A stretch of 64,000 bases of DNA from an uncultured Eggerthellaceae bacterium (GTDB taxonomy: Bacteria > Actinomycetota > Coriobacteriia > Coriobacteriales > Eggerthellaceae), in contig CAKUOV010000005.1 of the NCBI GenBank assembly GCA_934670115.1, forward strand, positions 1 through 64,000. Reading direction: 5' to 3'. Below are positions 31,783 through 41,862 of this stretch, one piece after another. Below the pieces are notes generated by a model, which saw only the letters and a program-made list of their open reading frames with translations, searched no databases and was not told the origin of the DNA. The position numbers and the translations under genes were made by a program. Numbering within the stretch: position 1 is the stretch's first letter; each line of letters opens with the position of its first letter.

Positions 31783-34284
31783 ATGGCGAATTGCTGCGAG
31801 CCTGGCACTGAAATGCCAGCTATTTCCATTGATGCAATGGGCGAAGGGCGCCCGTCGGTTGATATCGACGCCGCCGATGATGCTCTGACCCTGAATCTTC
31901 TCCCCATTGGGAAGAACGCGCTTATCCAGCAAGTGGGTGGAGAAGGCGCGCTCCGCCAGCACTTTCTGGACATGGGTCTGATTCCCGGCGCCCACGTGAC
32001 CATGGTGAAGCACGCCCCTATGGGCGACCCTGTTCAGGTGCGCATTCACGGCTACGAGCTTACGTTGCGCTTGGAAGATGCGGCACGCATTACGCTGTGC
32101 GATGTGGTGGACGAAGAGATTGCGCGCATTGGCGATGCCCAGCGAAACACGGGGCAGCCGCAAAAGCGCGGTGTGTTCCCGGGCGGGCATCCTCACGAAA
32201 CCGATCACCCTGGCTTTGGCGAAGGCGGCCGCTACCACAACGCATCCGAGGAAACGCCGCTGCCTCAAGATAAGAAGCTGACGTTTGCCCTGGTGGGAAA
32301 CCAGAACTGCGGCAAAACAACGCTGTTCAACCAGCTCACGGGCTCCAACCAGCACGTGGGCAACTTCCCCGGTGTCACGGTTGATCGTAAGGACGGCCCG
32401 CTGCTTGGCCATGCAAATACCCTGGTCACAGACTTGCCAGGCATCTATTCCATGAGTCCGTATTCCGCGGAAGAGATCGTTACGCGCCAGTTCGTGCTGG
32501 AAGACAAGCCCTGCGGCATCATCAACATTGTGGATGCAACGAACATCGAGCGCAATCTGTATCTGACCATGCAGCTCCTTGAGCTGGATATTCCCATGGT
32601 GCTGGCACTGAACATGATGGACGAAGTGTCTGCAAACGGCGGATCGGTGCTGGTCAACGAGCTGGAAGCGCAGCTGGGCATTCCTGTTGTGCCCATTAGC
32701 GCCGTGCAGGGCGAAGGCATTGACGAGCTGGTGAACCACGCCATGCACGTGGCGTATTACGGCGAAGGCCCCAAGCGCCAGGACTTCTGCGACGCTACGG
32801 AAAACGGCGGCGCGGTGCATCGCTGCCTTCACGGCATTATGCACTTAATTGAAGATCACGCCCAAAAGGCGGGCATTCCCGTGCGTTTTGCCGCATCGAA
32901 GCTGGCAGAAGGCGATCCGCTGGTTGCGCGTGCGCTGAATCTGGACGAAAACGAGCTGGAAACCATCGAGCACCTTGCGTTGCAAATGGAGGCAGAAAGC
33001 CACCTTGACCGCGCGGCGGCGCTGGCCAGCATGCGTTTTTCCTTCATCGAGCGCGTCTGCGGCCTGACCGTGGTAAAGCCGCACGAAAGTCGCGAACACG
33101 CGCGCAGTCAAAAAGCAGACCGTATCCTTACGGGACGCTTTACGGCTATTCCCGCATTTATCCTGATCATGTTGGCGGTTTTCTTCCTGACCTTCGAAGT
33201 TATTGGCGCGTTCCTTCAAGATTTGCTTGAAACGGGTATTGGCGCGCTGGACGATGTGTGCGCAGCCGCTATGGAAAGCGCCCAGATAAACGAGGTGCTG
33301 CAATCATTTGTGATTAACGGCCTTTTCGGCGGCGTGGGCAGTGTGCTGTCGTTTGTGCCTATCATCGCCGTGCTGTTCTTCTTTCTGTCTATGCTTGAAG
33401 ACAGCGGTTACCTGGCACGCGTGGCATTCGTCATGGACAAACCGCTGCGCAAGCTGGGCCTTTCGGGGCGCAGCATTGTACCCATGCTCATCGGTTTCGG
33501 CTGCAGCGTGCCCAGCGTTATGGCAACGCGCACGCTTCCCTCGGAGCGTGACCGCAAGCTGACCATCATCCTTACGCCGTTTATGAGCTGTTCGGCAAAG
33601 CTGCCCATCTACGTGTTCTTGGGCGAGGCATTTTTCCCGCAGCAAGCGGGCCTGGTTGTGGGGCTGCTCTACGTTCTGGGCATTGCTGTGGGCATCTTCG
33701 TGGCGTTTCTGCTGAAGAAGTTCGTGCTGAAGGGCGAAGCCGTGCCCTTTGTTATGGAGCTGCCGAACTATCGCATGCCGGCGGTGAAAAACGTTGGTCA
33801 CCTGATGTGGGATAAGTGCAGCGAGTTTTTGCGTCGCGCGTTCACGATTATCCTGCTTGCGGTGCTGGTGATTTGGGCGCTGCAAACGTTCAGCTTTGGA
33901 CTCAACGTGGTGCAGGATTCCGCCGACAGCATGTTGGCACAGATAGCGGGCCTGCTTTCGCCTGTTTTGGCCCCGCTGGGCCTGGGCGATTGGCGTATTG
34001 GCACAGCGCTGGTATCGGGCTTCATTGCGAAGGAAAGCGTTGTGGCCACCATGATTGTGCTTTATGGTGGCGCATCGGTTCTTGCAACGGCGTTTACGCC
34101 GTTGGCGGGTGCGTGCTTGCTGGTGTTTTGCCTGCTCTACACGCCGTGTGTGGCAGCAATTGCAAGCATCAACCGCGAACTGGGTGGAAAATGGGCGCTG
34201 GGCATTGTGGTTGGTCAGTGCGTGGTGGCGTGGATTGTGGCGTTTATCGTGCGCTGCGTGGGGCTGCTGCTTGGTCTTGCGTGA
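31783..34284 (+). CDS. feoB: Ferrous iron transporter, FeoA-FeoB fusion
   Basis: Residues ~35-105 form a FeoA SH3-like domain (LPIGKNALIQQVGGEGALRQ ... FLDMGLIPGAHV). A G domain follows with G1 GNQNCGKTTLFN (~171), G3 DLPG and G4 NMMD, then the membrane part with the FeoB gate motifs GFGCSVPS and FMSCSAKLP and a last helix with YTPCVAAI. FeoB imports Fe2+ under low-oxygen conditions; FeoA assists, and here both are one polypeptide of 833 residues. A Cys-containing N-terminus (ANCCEPG) is unusual. It is followed after 37 bases by a HAD hydrolase gene. Confidence 0.92.
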   Translation: MANCCEPGTEMPAISIDAMGEGRPSVDIDAADDALTLNLLPIGKNALIQQVGGEGALRQHFLDMGLIPGAHVTMVKHAPMGDPVQVRIHGYELTLRLEDAARITLCDVVDEEIARIGDAQRNTGQPQKRGVFPGGHPHETDHPGFGEGGRYHNASEETPLPQDKKLTFALVGNQNCGKTTLFNQLTGSNQHVGNFPGVTVDRKDGPLLGHANTLVTDLPGIYSMSPYSAEEIVTRQFVLEDKPCGIINIVDATNIERNLYLTMQLLELDIPMVLALNMMDEVSANGGSVLVNELEAQLGIPVVPISAVQGEGIDELVNHAMHVAYYGEGPKRQDFCDATENGGAVHRCLHGIMHLIEDHAQKAGIPVRFAASKLAEGDPLVARALNLDENELETIEHLALQMEAESHLDRAAALASMRFSFIERVCGLTVVKPHESREHARSQKADRILTGRFTAIPAFILIMLAVFFLTFEVIGAFLQDLLETGIGALDDVCAAAMESAQINEVLQSFVINGLFGGVGSVLSFVPIIAVLFFFLSMLEDSGYLARVAFVMDKPLRKLGLSGRSIVPMLIGFGCSVPSVMATRTLPSERDRKLTIILTPFMSCSAKLPIYVFLGEAFFPQQAGLVVGLLYVLGIAVGIFVAFLLKKFVLKGEAVPFVMELPNYRMPAVKNVGHLMWDKCSEFLRRAFTIILLAVLVIWALQTFSFGLNVVQDSADSMLAQIAGLLSPVLAPLGLGDWRIGTALVSGFIAKESVVATMIVLYGGASVLATAFTPLAGACLLVFCLLYTPCVAAIASINRELGGKWALGIVVGQCVVAWIVAFIVRCVGLLLGLA

Positions 34285-34321
34285 TGCGCTTCTTGTCGCA
34301 AAAGCCAGGTGAAGAATAATT

Positions 34322-35101
34322 ATGGGAACAAAAAAGTACTTCTTCTTTGATTACGATGGAACGCTTGCTATTCCGCTTACGCGTAATATCCCCGATAGCA
34401 CGCGTGAAGCGTTGCGTCTTTTGGAAGCGCAGGGGCATTTTGTAGCGCTTGCCACGGGGCGTTTGCAGTGCAACGCGCTCGATTTCATTGATAGCGCGGG
34501 CATTCGCAATGTGGTGTCCGATGGCGGAAATTCCGTTACGGTAGATGGCAAGCTGTTATGGATGCGCTCGCTTGACTTGCCTCCGGTGAAAGCGTGTCTG
34601 CATCGCCTTGATGAGCTGGGCGTTCCCTGGGCAGTAACTACGGATAACGTGCCGTGGCGCGTGTCAAGCAACCCCGATTTCGCAACGATATCAGGCGATT
34701 ATTATTTGCCTACGCGCTATGACGCCAATTTGGATATTGATGCATTGGCCCAGGTCATGAAAGTATATATTCCGTGCGCTACAGAAAATATACCCGCACT
34801 GGTGGCCACGGGCGTACTAGATGACGTGCCGTGGGTTACGTATAATTCGGGGGCGCTGTTCGTTGAGCCCATGAATAAAGACGTGGGAATTCGCTTCCTT
34901 ATGGACTATTTCCACGCGCCGTACGAAGATGCGGTAGTATTTGGCGATGGCAAAAACGATATTTCCATGTTTTGTCCGAGCTGGACGAGCATTGCCATGG
35001 GAAATGCCGTGCCTGCGCTGAAAGAACGCGCCGATTACGTGACGGACGCGTGCGACCAAGACGGCATTTATCATGCATGCCGTCATTTCGGGTGGATTTA
35101 G
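34322..35101 (+). CDS. HAD-superfamily hydrolase, Cof/YidA-like
   Basis: Motif I FFDYDGTLA with both catalytic aspartates, motif II region ATGRLQCNAL, cap domain about 85-185, and motif III/IV VFGDGKNDISM place it in the Cof subgroup of HAD phosphatases, which hydrolyse small phosphorylated metabolites. The substrate is unknown. It follows feoAB by 37 bases and may be cotranscribed, with no evident functional link. Confidence 0.85.
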   Translation: MGTKKYFFFDYDGTLAIPLTRNIPDSTREALRLLEAQGHFVALATGRLQCNALDFIDSAGIRNVVSDGGNSVTVDGKLLWMRSLDLPPVKACLHRLDELGVPWAVTTDNVPWRVSSNPDFATISGDYYLPTRYDANLDIDALAQVMKVYIPCATENIPALVATGVLDDVPWVTYNSGALFVEPMNKDVGIRFLMDYFHAPYEDAVVFGDGKNDISMFCPSWTSIAMGNAVPALKERADYVTDACDQDGIYHACRHFGWI

Positions 35102-35323
35102 TTGCGTTCGGCCAGGTTGCGCTGGCATGTGCGTGGTTGTCGCAGGCGGTGCGGCTAGCGCGCGGCGGGGAGTTCGTGATTGCCGCGAGCTTGACGGTCG
35201 GTGCGGATGGATTGAGCGGGGTTGCGATTTGGGTATCTGGCTTGTAAACCGAAGCGTTGACGGCTGGCTCTGGCTCTCGGCGTAAGCGGTGCGTGCGCAA
35301 AAAAAGAGGGAAGGGGAGGACGC

Positions 35324-38300
35324 ATGGACTGGACAGTTTTGGGCATTGAGCCAACTGCCGACAAGAAAGCGATAACGAAAGCGTATCGCACGCAGTTGAT
35401 GCACACGAATCCCGAAGATAAACCCGAAGAGTTCAAGGTGCTGCGCGAAGCATACGAGCAGGCGCTTTCGTGGGCGTCGCGTCAAGAGGAGGCGGCGAAA
35501 GAGTCAAAAGCCGCTCAAGCTGCCGCATCGGGAGACCCCGAAGCACTTGCCGCAGAAGCGGCAAAAACGCCCGAGGAACAGTGGTTATCCCAGCTCACAG
35601 AGCTGTATGCGGATTTCCAGAAGCGCATTGACCCCGCTTTGTGGCGCAATTTGCTCACGCAGGATGTTGCGGTTGCGCTGGATAGCCGCCCCGAAATAGA
35701 AATGATGTTGCTGCTGTTCCTTCTGCATAACGGGAACCTTCCCCAAGAGGTGTGGCAGGTTCTGGAAGACACGTTCAAGTGGTCGCAGCGGCGCGAAGAG
35801 CTGTGCGAAACGTATCCGCGTCCGTTTGTGGATCATCTTCTGATTGATGGCGCGAAGTTTCCGCCGGCGCTTCCGTTCCAGTTGTTCTCCCCCGGTGAAA
35901 ACGCCGAAGAATGCGATGCCTACCTGGACCTTTACTTGCAAGCGGGGCATTGCGAGTGGAAGGATGCTGCGCAGTTCCTGGATAACATGGAGGCGCTTTC
36001 CGAAACGCATCCGTACGGACGAGCGCTGCGCTATCACTACTTGGCAACTCAGGGCGACGGCATGGGCGTTGTCAAGCTTCTGGAGCTAACGAAGGAGTTC
36101 CCGGAAGACGAGCACCTTAAAGAGGAGCTTGCGGAAACATATGCCGATGGCGAATCATGGGAGCAATGCGAGGCAATTGTGCGCGGGTTGCTTGAAAATA
36201 ACCGCGGGGATCGTCGTTTGACCTGGCTTTTAGCGCAATCGTTGGCGGGTCAGCAGCGCTTTGCCGAAGGTGTGGAGCTTTTGGGCGATTTGATGCATGC
36301 CGCGGGCGGCGACCAAAAGGAGCTCATGGAGCTGAGCGATGTTCGCCAACAGTGGAACGAATCGCTTATCGAACAGTATGAACAACGCCTTGAGCAGGGG
36401 GATTGTTCCGATAAGCTGCTTTTCGAGCTGGCGTGGTGCTACTTGCAAAACGAGCGCGACGAAGAATCGGTAGAGCTCATCGATCGCATTGACCCGGAAA
36501 ATATTGAGCCGTATGAATACTATAACTTGTCGTCGCAGGCGTTTTTGGCAACGGAGCGCTACGAGCGCGCGTTTGAGGACTCAAAGGCCCTGGTAGAGGT
36601 GGTGCGCGCCCTGCAACCCGATGGCACCGTGCGCACGGAAAAACGTCGTGCGCGCTTGGCGGAGATGATTGCCCGTTGCGGTGATGCCCTTTACGCGCAG
36701 AAACACCCCGAGCTGGCGCTTCCCTATTATCAGGAAGCGGCGGAAGTGGACCCCGATAACCCCGAGCGCCTTACGCATTATTCGCGCGTTATGGCGTCGC
36801 TGAACCGCTGGCCCGAGGCGGCGCAAGCGGCGGAGCGCCTGATAGACGTGATGCCAGGGGCTTACCACGCCCATTATTTGCTGGCCCAGTATTGCTTTGA
36901 GATGCATAACGATCGCGATGCGTTCTATCAGGTGAATTATGCGCTTGAGCTGGAAAAAGGCGACTTGGGCGTGTATGTTTTGCGTCTGCGTATTCTGCTT
37001 CGCAATGGTGCGCTGCAACAAGCCGCCGACGATTTGCGATTTTTGGAAGACAGCCAGTGCAGCGATTATCTGCCCGTTTTGTGGTGCAAAGCGCTTTACG
37101 CCGAAGCCACCGACAAGGCGGTTATTGGGCCGGAAGGATCGTTGCCGGACGAAGGCAAGCTCTACGATGGCACGCCGTTTGTCCTTGAGCACGGACGCGA
37201 TGCCGCACTTGCAATTTATCGCGAAATTTACGAGCGTTTAAAGCAAGGCGAAGAGATGGATTGGCCTGGTCAGGCGTGTTTTCGCTTGGCTATTCTCTCG
37301 CAGGATGAAAAGGATGCGTCGCCCGAATGGCAGCTTGAAGTGCTGGACAAGGGCTTGGAGCTTGATCCGAACGATGCGGATTGCCTTTCGTTTCGGGCGT
37401 GGCTTTTGCGCCGCTTGGACCGCACGGACGATGCCATTGAGGCGTATCTTCGTTTGGCGCAGCTCCCCCATGATGACGTTGAGTCTGAGCGTGCATTGGC
37501 GCAGCTGTATGGGAAGAACCCCGAGGTCAATGCGCAAAAAGCGCTCGATTATTATCAGCAGCTGCTTGAGCAGGAGCCTAAAGACCCCGTAACGCTGTAT
37601 TATGCGGGCTTGTACGCGTATTTTGTGCGCGACTTTCCTCTGGCGGAAAGCTATTTTTTGCGCGAGCGCGCGGTTGAGCCGGAAAGCCCCGATAGCTATC
37701 GGATGCTCTCGTTCGTGTATGAAGCGCTGGGTTGCTATGACGATGCGCTGCGGGAGTGCGACGGCCTGCTGCTCAAGTCGAAGGCGGCAGGGAAGCTGGC
37801 GGTGAGCCATTATCTGCGCAAGGCGCTGGTGCTGCGTCGGGCGGGGCGGGCGCGTGCGGCGGTGGAAACGCTGTTCCATGCGTCGTTTTCGTTTGCGTAC
37901 GATTCCGTGTATGCGGATGTTGCCGACGTGCTTCTGCAGTTCGGCCTGTTCGATCAGCTGTGCGCCCATCTTGACTCGTGGGGCGACGTGAACGAAAAGC
38001 ACGATGTTTCGCCGCAAAATTTAGGTGGCTTGGCATACTATCGCGCTCTTCAGGAGCTTTTAAGTGCGGGAAGCTTGCGGCGTGCGAAACATTTTGCGCG
38101 CACGGGAAGTCCGCATATGAGCGATGACCAGCGTTTTCAGATGCAACGGATTTTGGCAGCGTATACCAAGGATTTCCGCGCGTATGAAACGCTTTTGCTG
38201 AGCCGCATTAAGGAAAAAAAGGAACGGGAGACAACTGTCTTTCAGGAGCTGTCGGACCTGGCGTTGCTAAAGTGGTATCGGGGCAATGCACAAGCTGCGG

Positions 38301-38641
38301 TACAATATGCACAAGAGGCCGTGGCAGAGATTGATGCTCTGCTGCTTCCCTATAGCACGCATCGGCGTCATTTCCTGTTGTGGCAAGCGATAATGTTTGC
38401 TTTGCTGGGGCAGATCGATCAGATGCGCGGTGCACTGTTGCAAGCCGATGATCTGCCGTTATGCGAACGTTGCGGCAATGGAGCGTGCTGTGACAGCGTG
38501 CTGTTCAAGGCGTTGATTGGCTTGATTCAGGGTGATGTGGTCACGTGCTGCGAGCTGGTTAAGCTTGGCCGAAAGAAGTGGCCGGGCTCTTTGGGCTTTA
38601 CGTGCCTTGAGCAGGAGCTTAAGCGACAAGGGGAGCTGTAG
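35324..38641 (+). CDS. J-like domain protein with long TPR array
   Basis: Residues ~1-50 resemble a J domain (VLGIEPTADKKAITKAYRTQ ... EEFKVLREAYEQAL), but the diagnostic HPD loop is replaced by MHTNPEDK. The remaining ~1000 residues are tetratricopeptide-type helical repeats (for example ALPYYQEAAEVDPDNPERL and ALDYYQQLLEQEPKDPVTL). J-like proteins of this sort occur beside HscC-type Hsp70 genes, as here (170 bases downstream). Without HPD it probably cannot stimulate ATP hydrolysis in the usual way and may serve as a docking or client-binding platform (inference). AGGGGAGGA stands before ATG 35324. Confidence 0.8.
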   Translation: MDWTVLGIEPTADKKAITKAYRTQLMHTNPEDKPEEFKVLREAYEQALSWASRQEEAAKESKAAQAAASGDPEALAAEAAKTPEEQWLSQLTELYADFQKRIDPALWRNLLTQDVAVALDSRPEIEMMLLLFLLHNGNLPQEVWQVLEDTFKWSQRREELCETYPRPFVDHLLIDGAKFPPALPFQLFSPGENAEECDAYLDLYLQAGHCEWKDAAQFLDNMEALSETHPYGRALRYHYLATQGDGMGVVKLLELTKEFPEDEHLKEELAETYADGESWEQCEAIVRGLLENNRGDRRLTWLLAQSLAGQQRFAEGVELLGDLMHAAGGDQKELMELSDVRQQWNESLIEQYEQRLEQGDCSDKLLFELAWCYLQNERDEESVELIDRIDPENIEPYEYYNLSSQAFLATERYERAFEDSKALVEVVRALQPDGTVRTEKRRARLAEMIARCGDALYAQKHPELALPYYQEAAEVDPDNPERLTHYSRVMASLNRWPEAAQAAERLIDVMPGAYHAHYLLAQYCFEMHNDRDAFYQVNYALELEKGDLGVYVLRLRILLRNGALQQAADDLRFLEDSQCSDYLPVLWCKALYAEATDKAVIGPEGSLPDEGKLYDGTPFVLEHGRDAALAIYREIYERLKQGEEMDWPGQACFRLAILSQDEKDASPEWQLEVLDKGLELDPNDADCLSFRAWLLRRLDRTDDAIEAYLRLAQLPHDDVESERALAQLYGKNPEVNAQKALDYYQQLLEQEPKDPVTLYYAGLYAYFVRDFPLAESYFLRERAVEPESPDSYRMLSFVYEALGCYDDALRECDGLLLKSKAAGKLAVSHYLRKALVLRRAGRARAAVETLFHASFSFAYDSVYADVADVLLQFGLFDQLCAHLDSWGDVNEKHDVSPQNLGGLAYYRALQELLSAGSLRRAKHFARTGSPHMSDDQRFQMQRILAAYTKDFRAYETLLLSRIKEKKERETTVFQELSDLALLKWYRGNAQAAVQYAQEAVAEIDALLLPYSTHRRHFLLWQAIMFALLGQIDQMRGALLQADDLPLCERCGNGACCDSVLFKALIGLIQGDVVTCCELVKLGRKKWPGSLGFTCLEQELKRQGEL

Positions 38642-38810
38642 CCCTGATGCGGCCGCATGAGCGGTTGCGGGTGCGGTGCCGCTGGCGGTGTGCGGATCCG
38701 GGTGTGTGGCGTGCGGCGGTGCGTGCGGCGTGCGGGCGATGCGCGCAGGGCTGCTTGCCAGAGCGTAGCCGCGGCAGAGAGTGAAAGAGGATTTTCGGTA
38801 GGTTCTTCTT

Positions 38811-40562
38811 ATGTTGGTTGGCATTGATCTTGGAACAACAAATAGCCTGGTCGCGTGTTTCCGCAATGGGTGTGCTCAGGTAATTCCCAACAGATTGGGC
38901 AAGCTGCTCACGCCTTCGGTGGTGGCTATCGATGAAAATGGCATGATTCTGGTGGGCGAAACGGCGCGCGCTTTCGGCATGCTGCACCCCTTGAGCGTGG
39001 CAAGCGTTTTCAAGCGCAGCATGGGCACCGATCGCACGTTCGAGCTTGATGGTATGGAATTTCGCGCCGAAGAGCTATCCCGTTTTGTGTTGCGCTCCCT
39101 GAAAGAAGACGCCGAAGTGTATCTGGGCTGTGAAGTGGACGAGGCCATTATCAGCGTGCCCGCCTACTTTAACGACTTGCAACGTAAAGCTACGAAACGT
39201 GCCGGTGAGCTGGCCGGACTCAAGGTGAGCCGCATTATCAACGAACCCACGGCGGCGGCAATCGCGCATGGCGTGGGCGGTGCGGCGGCGCGTCCGACCG
39301 AAGAAACGGTGGCCGCGGGTATGGGAACCATTGCAGTTCAGGCCGCGCAAGGCGAACCGGTGGATGAGCGCTGCCTGGTGTTTGACCTGGGCGGCGGCAC
39401 CTTCGATGTTTCGGTTTTGGAGTTTTTCGCGTGCATCATGGAAGTCCATGCCATTGCGGGCGACAATTTCATTGGCGGCGAAGACTTCACCGAACTTCTG
39501 GAAACTATGTTCCTGGCGCGCATTGGCATGGCGCGGCAAGTGCTTGATAATCGCGCGCAGGCGGAGCTTACCAAAGCTGCCGAAGAGGCGAAGTGCCGCT
39601 TCTCTGAATCCGAAACCGTTACGATGAGCTGGACTTTTGCGGAAAAGCATTACTCGGAAGACTTCACGCTTGAAGAATATGAGCAAGCATGCCAGCCGTT
39701 GCTTGAGCGTTTGCGTCGCCCTATTGAGCGCAGCTTGCGTGATGCCGATGTTCATTTGGAAGATATCGACCGCATTGTTTTAGTGGGCGGCGCTACGCGT
39801 CTTCCCGTGGTGCGTCATTTCGTGGAAAAGGTGTTTCGTCGCAAGCCCGAAACGCTTGTTGACCCTGATACCGCCGTTGCGCTGGGCGCTGCGTTGCAGT
39901 GCGGCATGAAAATGCGCGATGCGGAAATCAGCGAAGTCGTTTTGACCGACGTGTGCCCGTTTACGCTGGGCACCGAGGTTGTTGCCGGTAACGGCACGTT
40001 CGAGGAAGCGGGTCACTTCCTTCCCATTATCGAGCGCAATACCGTGATTCCCGTGAGTCGACGTCAGCGCGTGAGCACCGTGTACGACAATCAGTCGCAG
40101 GTGGTCGTGAAAATCTTGCAAGGCGAAAGCCGCATGGCGTCCAACAACTTGCTGCTCGGCGAGATTTCCGCTTCGGTTCCGGCGGGTCCGCGCGGGCAAG
40201 AAGTCATTGATGTGATTTTCACTTACGATGTGAATTCCCTGCTTGAAGTGGAGGTTTGCGTTCTTTCTACGGGCGAAGTGCACAAGATGGTCGTCCAAAA
40301 CGAAGAGCATAAGATTTCCGATGAAGAAGCCGCCGCGCGTTTCGAACGCTTGTCGTATTTGAAGCAGAACCCGCGCGAAGACGAAGCGAACCGCTTGCAG
40401 CTTTTGCGGGGCGAGCGCATGTACGAAGAAGCAACGGGCCAGCGACGTGAGATGATCGACGCCGCAATGATGGAGTTCGATCGCGTGCTGAACAGGCAAG
40501 ACTTCTACGAAATTGAAGTTGCGCGCGAGCGTCTTCGCAAGTTTTTGGACACGTTGGAGTAG
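38811..40562 (+). CDS. hscC: Hsp70-family chaperone, HscC-like
   Basis: The ATPase domain is complete: GIDLGTTNSLVA phosphate loop, VPAYFNDLQRKATKRAGELA, the connect motif NEPTAAAIAHG, phosphate 2 VFDLGGGTFDVSVLE and adenosine motif VLVGGATRLPVV. At 583 residues it is shorter than DnaK and lacks the long C-terminal lid, as in HscC. An insert rich in Glu/Ala near 160-185 is unusual. The J-like/TPR protein upstream is the presumable partner. Confidence 0.88.
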   Translation: MLVGIDLGTTNSLVACFRNGCAQVIPNRLGKLLTPSVVAIDENGMILVGETARAFGMLHPLSVASVFKRSMGTDRTFELDGMEFRAEELSRFVLRSLKEDAEVYLGCEVDEAIISVPAYFNDLQRKATKRAGELAGLKVSRIINEPTAAAIAHGVGGAAARPTEETVAAGMGTIAVQAAQGEPVDERCLVFDLGGGTFDVSVLEFFACIMEVHAIAGDNFIGGEDFTELLETMFLARIGMARQVLDNRAQAELTKAAEEAKCRFSESETVTMSWTFAEKHYSEDFTLEEYEQACQPLLERLRRPIERSLRDADVHLEDIDRIVLVGGATRLPVVRHFVEKVFRRKPETLVDPDTAVALGAALQCGMKMRDAEISEVVLTDVCPFTLGTEVVAGNGTFEEAGHFLPIIERNTVIPVSRRQRVSTVYDNQSQVVVKILQGESRMASNNLLLGEISASVPAGPRGQEVIDVIFTYDVNSLLEVEVCVLSTGEVHKMVVQNEEHKISDEEAAARFERLSYLKQNPREDEANRLQLLRGERMYEEATGQRREMIDAAMMEFDRVLNRQDFYEIEVARERLRKFLDTLE

Positions 40563-40881
40563 CCAAGGTTCGCAGCTTGGCGTTTCGCTGGGTGTTTCGC
40601 TTGGCGTTTTGTGGTCGGGCGTTTCGCTTGGCGCCTCAGAGTTGGGCGCTTGGGTTGGGGTGCCCGGGTTTCCGGAAATGCTTGGAACGCCCGGAATGCT
40701 CTTGCCGCGTTTTACCGCGCTTTGCCGAATGACGCTCTGCGGCGGAAAAACATTTCCGCTCCTAATGTTGCTTTTGGTCTTTGCTAGGCGTTCGTTTATT
40801 TTCGCGTTAAACTGGTACAGATGCGCTAACGCATCGGTATAACGAATATCGCCATCTGAGTTTCTTGGGAAAGGTGCGCAC
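40563..40881. other. Intergenic stretch with GTTTCGCTTGGC direct repeats
   Basis: 40580-40635 contains three degenerate copies of GTTTCGCTTGGC separated by short G/T-rich runs, followed by a G-rich stretch. Frames through it encode only low-complexity sequence, so I call no gene. Confidence 0.5.
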
Positions 40882-41466
40882 ATGAAAGTCATTACCATCA
40901 GCCGTGAATACGGAGCAGGCGGGCACACCATTGGACGCCAAGTTGCCGAGCGCCTGGGCATCAATTTTTACGACCGCGACATTATTTTGAGCACCGCGCG
41001 CGAAAGCGGTCTTGATGTTGACCGAATCATCGAGGAAGAAGAAGTCATGCGCAAGCGCGATTCGTTCCTGCGCGCGATCCTTCCTGCGTCTTACGATATT
41101 AAAGACACCGTGTTCGAGTACGAGCGTCGCGCCATTATCAAGCTGGCAAACGAGGGTCCTTGCGTGCTTTTGGGCCGCTGTGCTGGTGTTACGCTGGAAG
41201 AGGAAAACATCGACCACATGAGCGTGTTCCTGTTTGCTGACGAAGCGCATCGTTTGCCACGCGCTATGGAGCTCAACGATTGCACCGATCCTGACCAGGC
41301 GCGACGCATTATGCGCAAGATCGATACCGGTCGCCATGCTTATTACGAGTGCTACACCGGCCGTCATTGGGGCAGCGTCCACGAGTACACCATGGCGCTT
41401 GATACGGGCACCTTGGGCATGGATACCTGCGTTGACCTGGTTGCGCGCGCTGCGCAATCGATGTAG
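40882..41466 (+). CDS. Cytidylate kinase-like family protein
   Basis: The start MKVITISREYGAGGHTIGRQ with VAERLGINFYDRDII is the signature of the Cytidylate_kin2 family, P-loop proteins related to CMP kinase but usually separate from the true Cmk. The P-loop is the GAGGHTIG segment. A conserved lid-like part reads RRIMRKIDTGRHAYYECYTG. At 194 residues the length is typical. Substrate not established for the family; a nucleotide or nucleoside phosphate is likely. Confidence 0.85.
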   Translation: MKVITISREYGAGGHTIGRQVAERLGINFYDRDIILSTARESGLDVDRIIEEEEVMRKRDSFLRAILPASYDIKDTVFEYERRAIIKLANEGPCVLLGRCAGVTLEEENIDHMSVFLFADEAHRLPRAMELNDCTDPDQARRIMRKIDTGRHAYYECYTGRHWGSVHEYTMALDTGTLGMDTCVDLVARAAQSM

Positions 41467-41862
41467 GCCATTTGGTTTTCCGCAGCTGTTTTCCGCGTTC
41501 CCGCTGTTCTCGGTGCGTTTTTGATTTTTGGAACCATTATAAGCGCTCGGGTCCGCTGCTTTTCAGGCGGTGGTTCGGGCGCTTTTGCTCACTTTGAGCC
41601 ATAAGGTTACCTTATTCGCCTAAAAATGAGCCATATAGTCTTGCGAAATTTCCTGCACCCCCTGTATCATGGAACATGATTGCAAAGTCTTTGAGACACC
41701 GGAGCTGCCTATAGCGCAAGCGCCACCAGGCATAATGGGCTTGGTCGCGTTTGGAAGCAACTGACGATGTGTTGATCCTGAACAATCGCCGCTTCTTCCG
41801 AACGCGCCTTCGCTTGTCCGGTTTCGTTTCTTTGCGAGTACGCCGAACAGGAAGGGAGTGCC
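41467..41862. other. Intergenic region with a 15-bp palindrome
   Basis: ATAAGGTTACCTTAT (41601-41615) is a perfect palindrome, flanked by GAGCCATA on its left (41596-) and again 30 bases downstream. It may be an operator for the surface-protein gene. No gene is visible. Confidence 0.5.

Noticed and set aside
40513..40842. 109-residue open frame after hscC
   Set aside because: Low-complexity product from GTTTCGCTTGGC repeats overlapping the hscC end; no homology.
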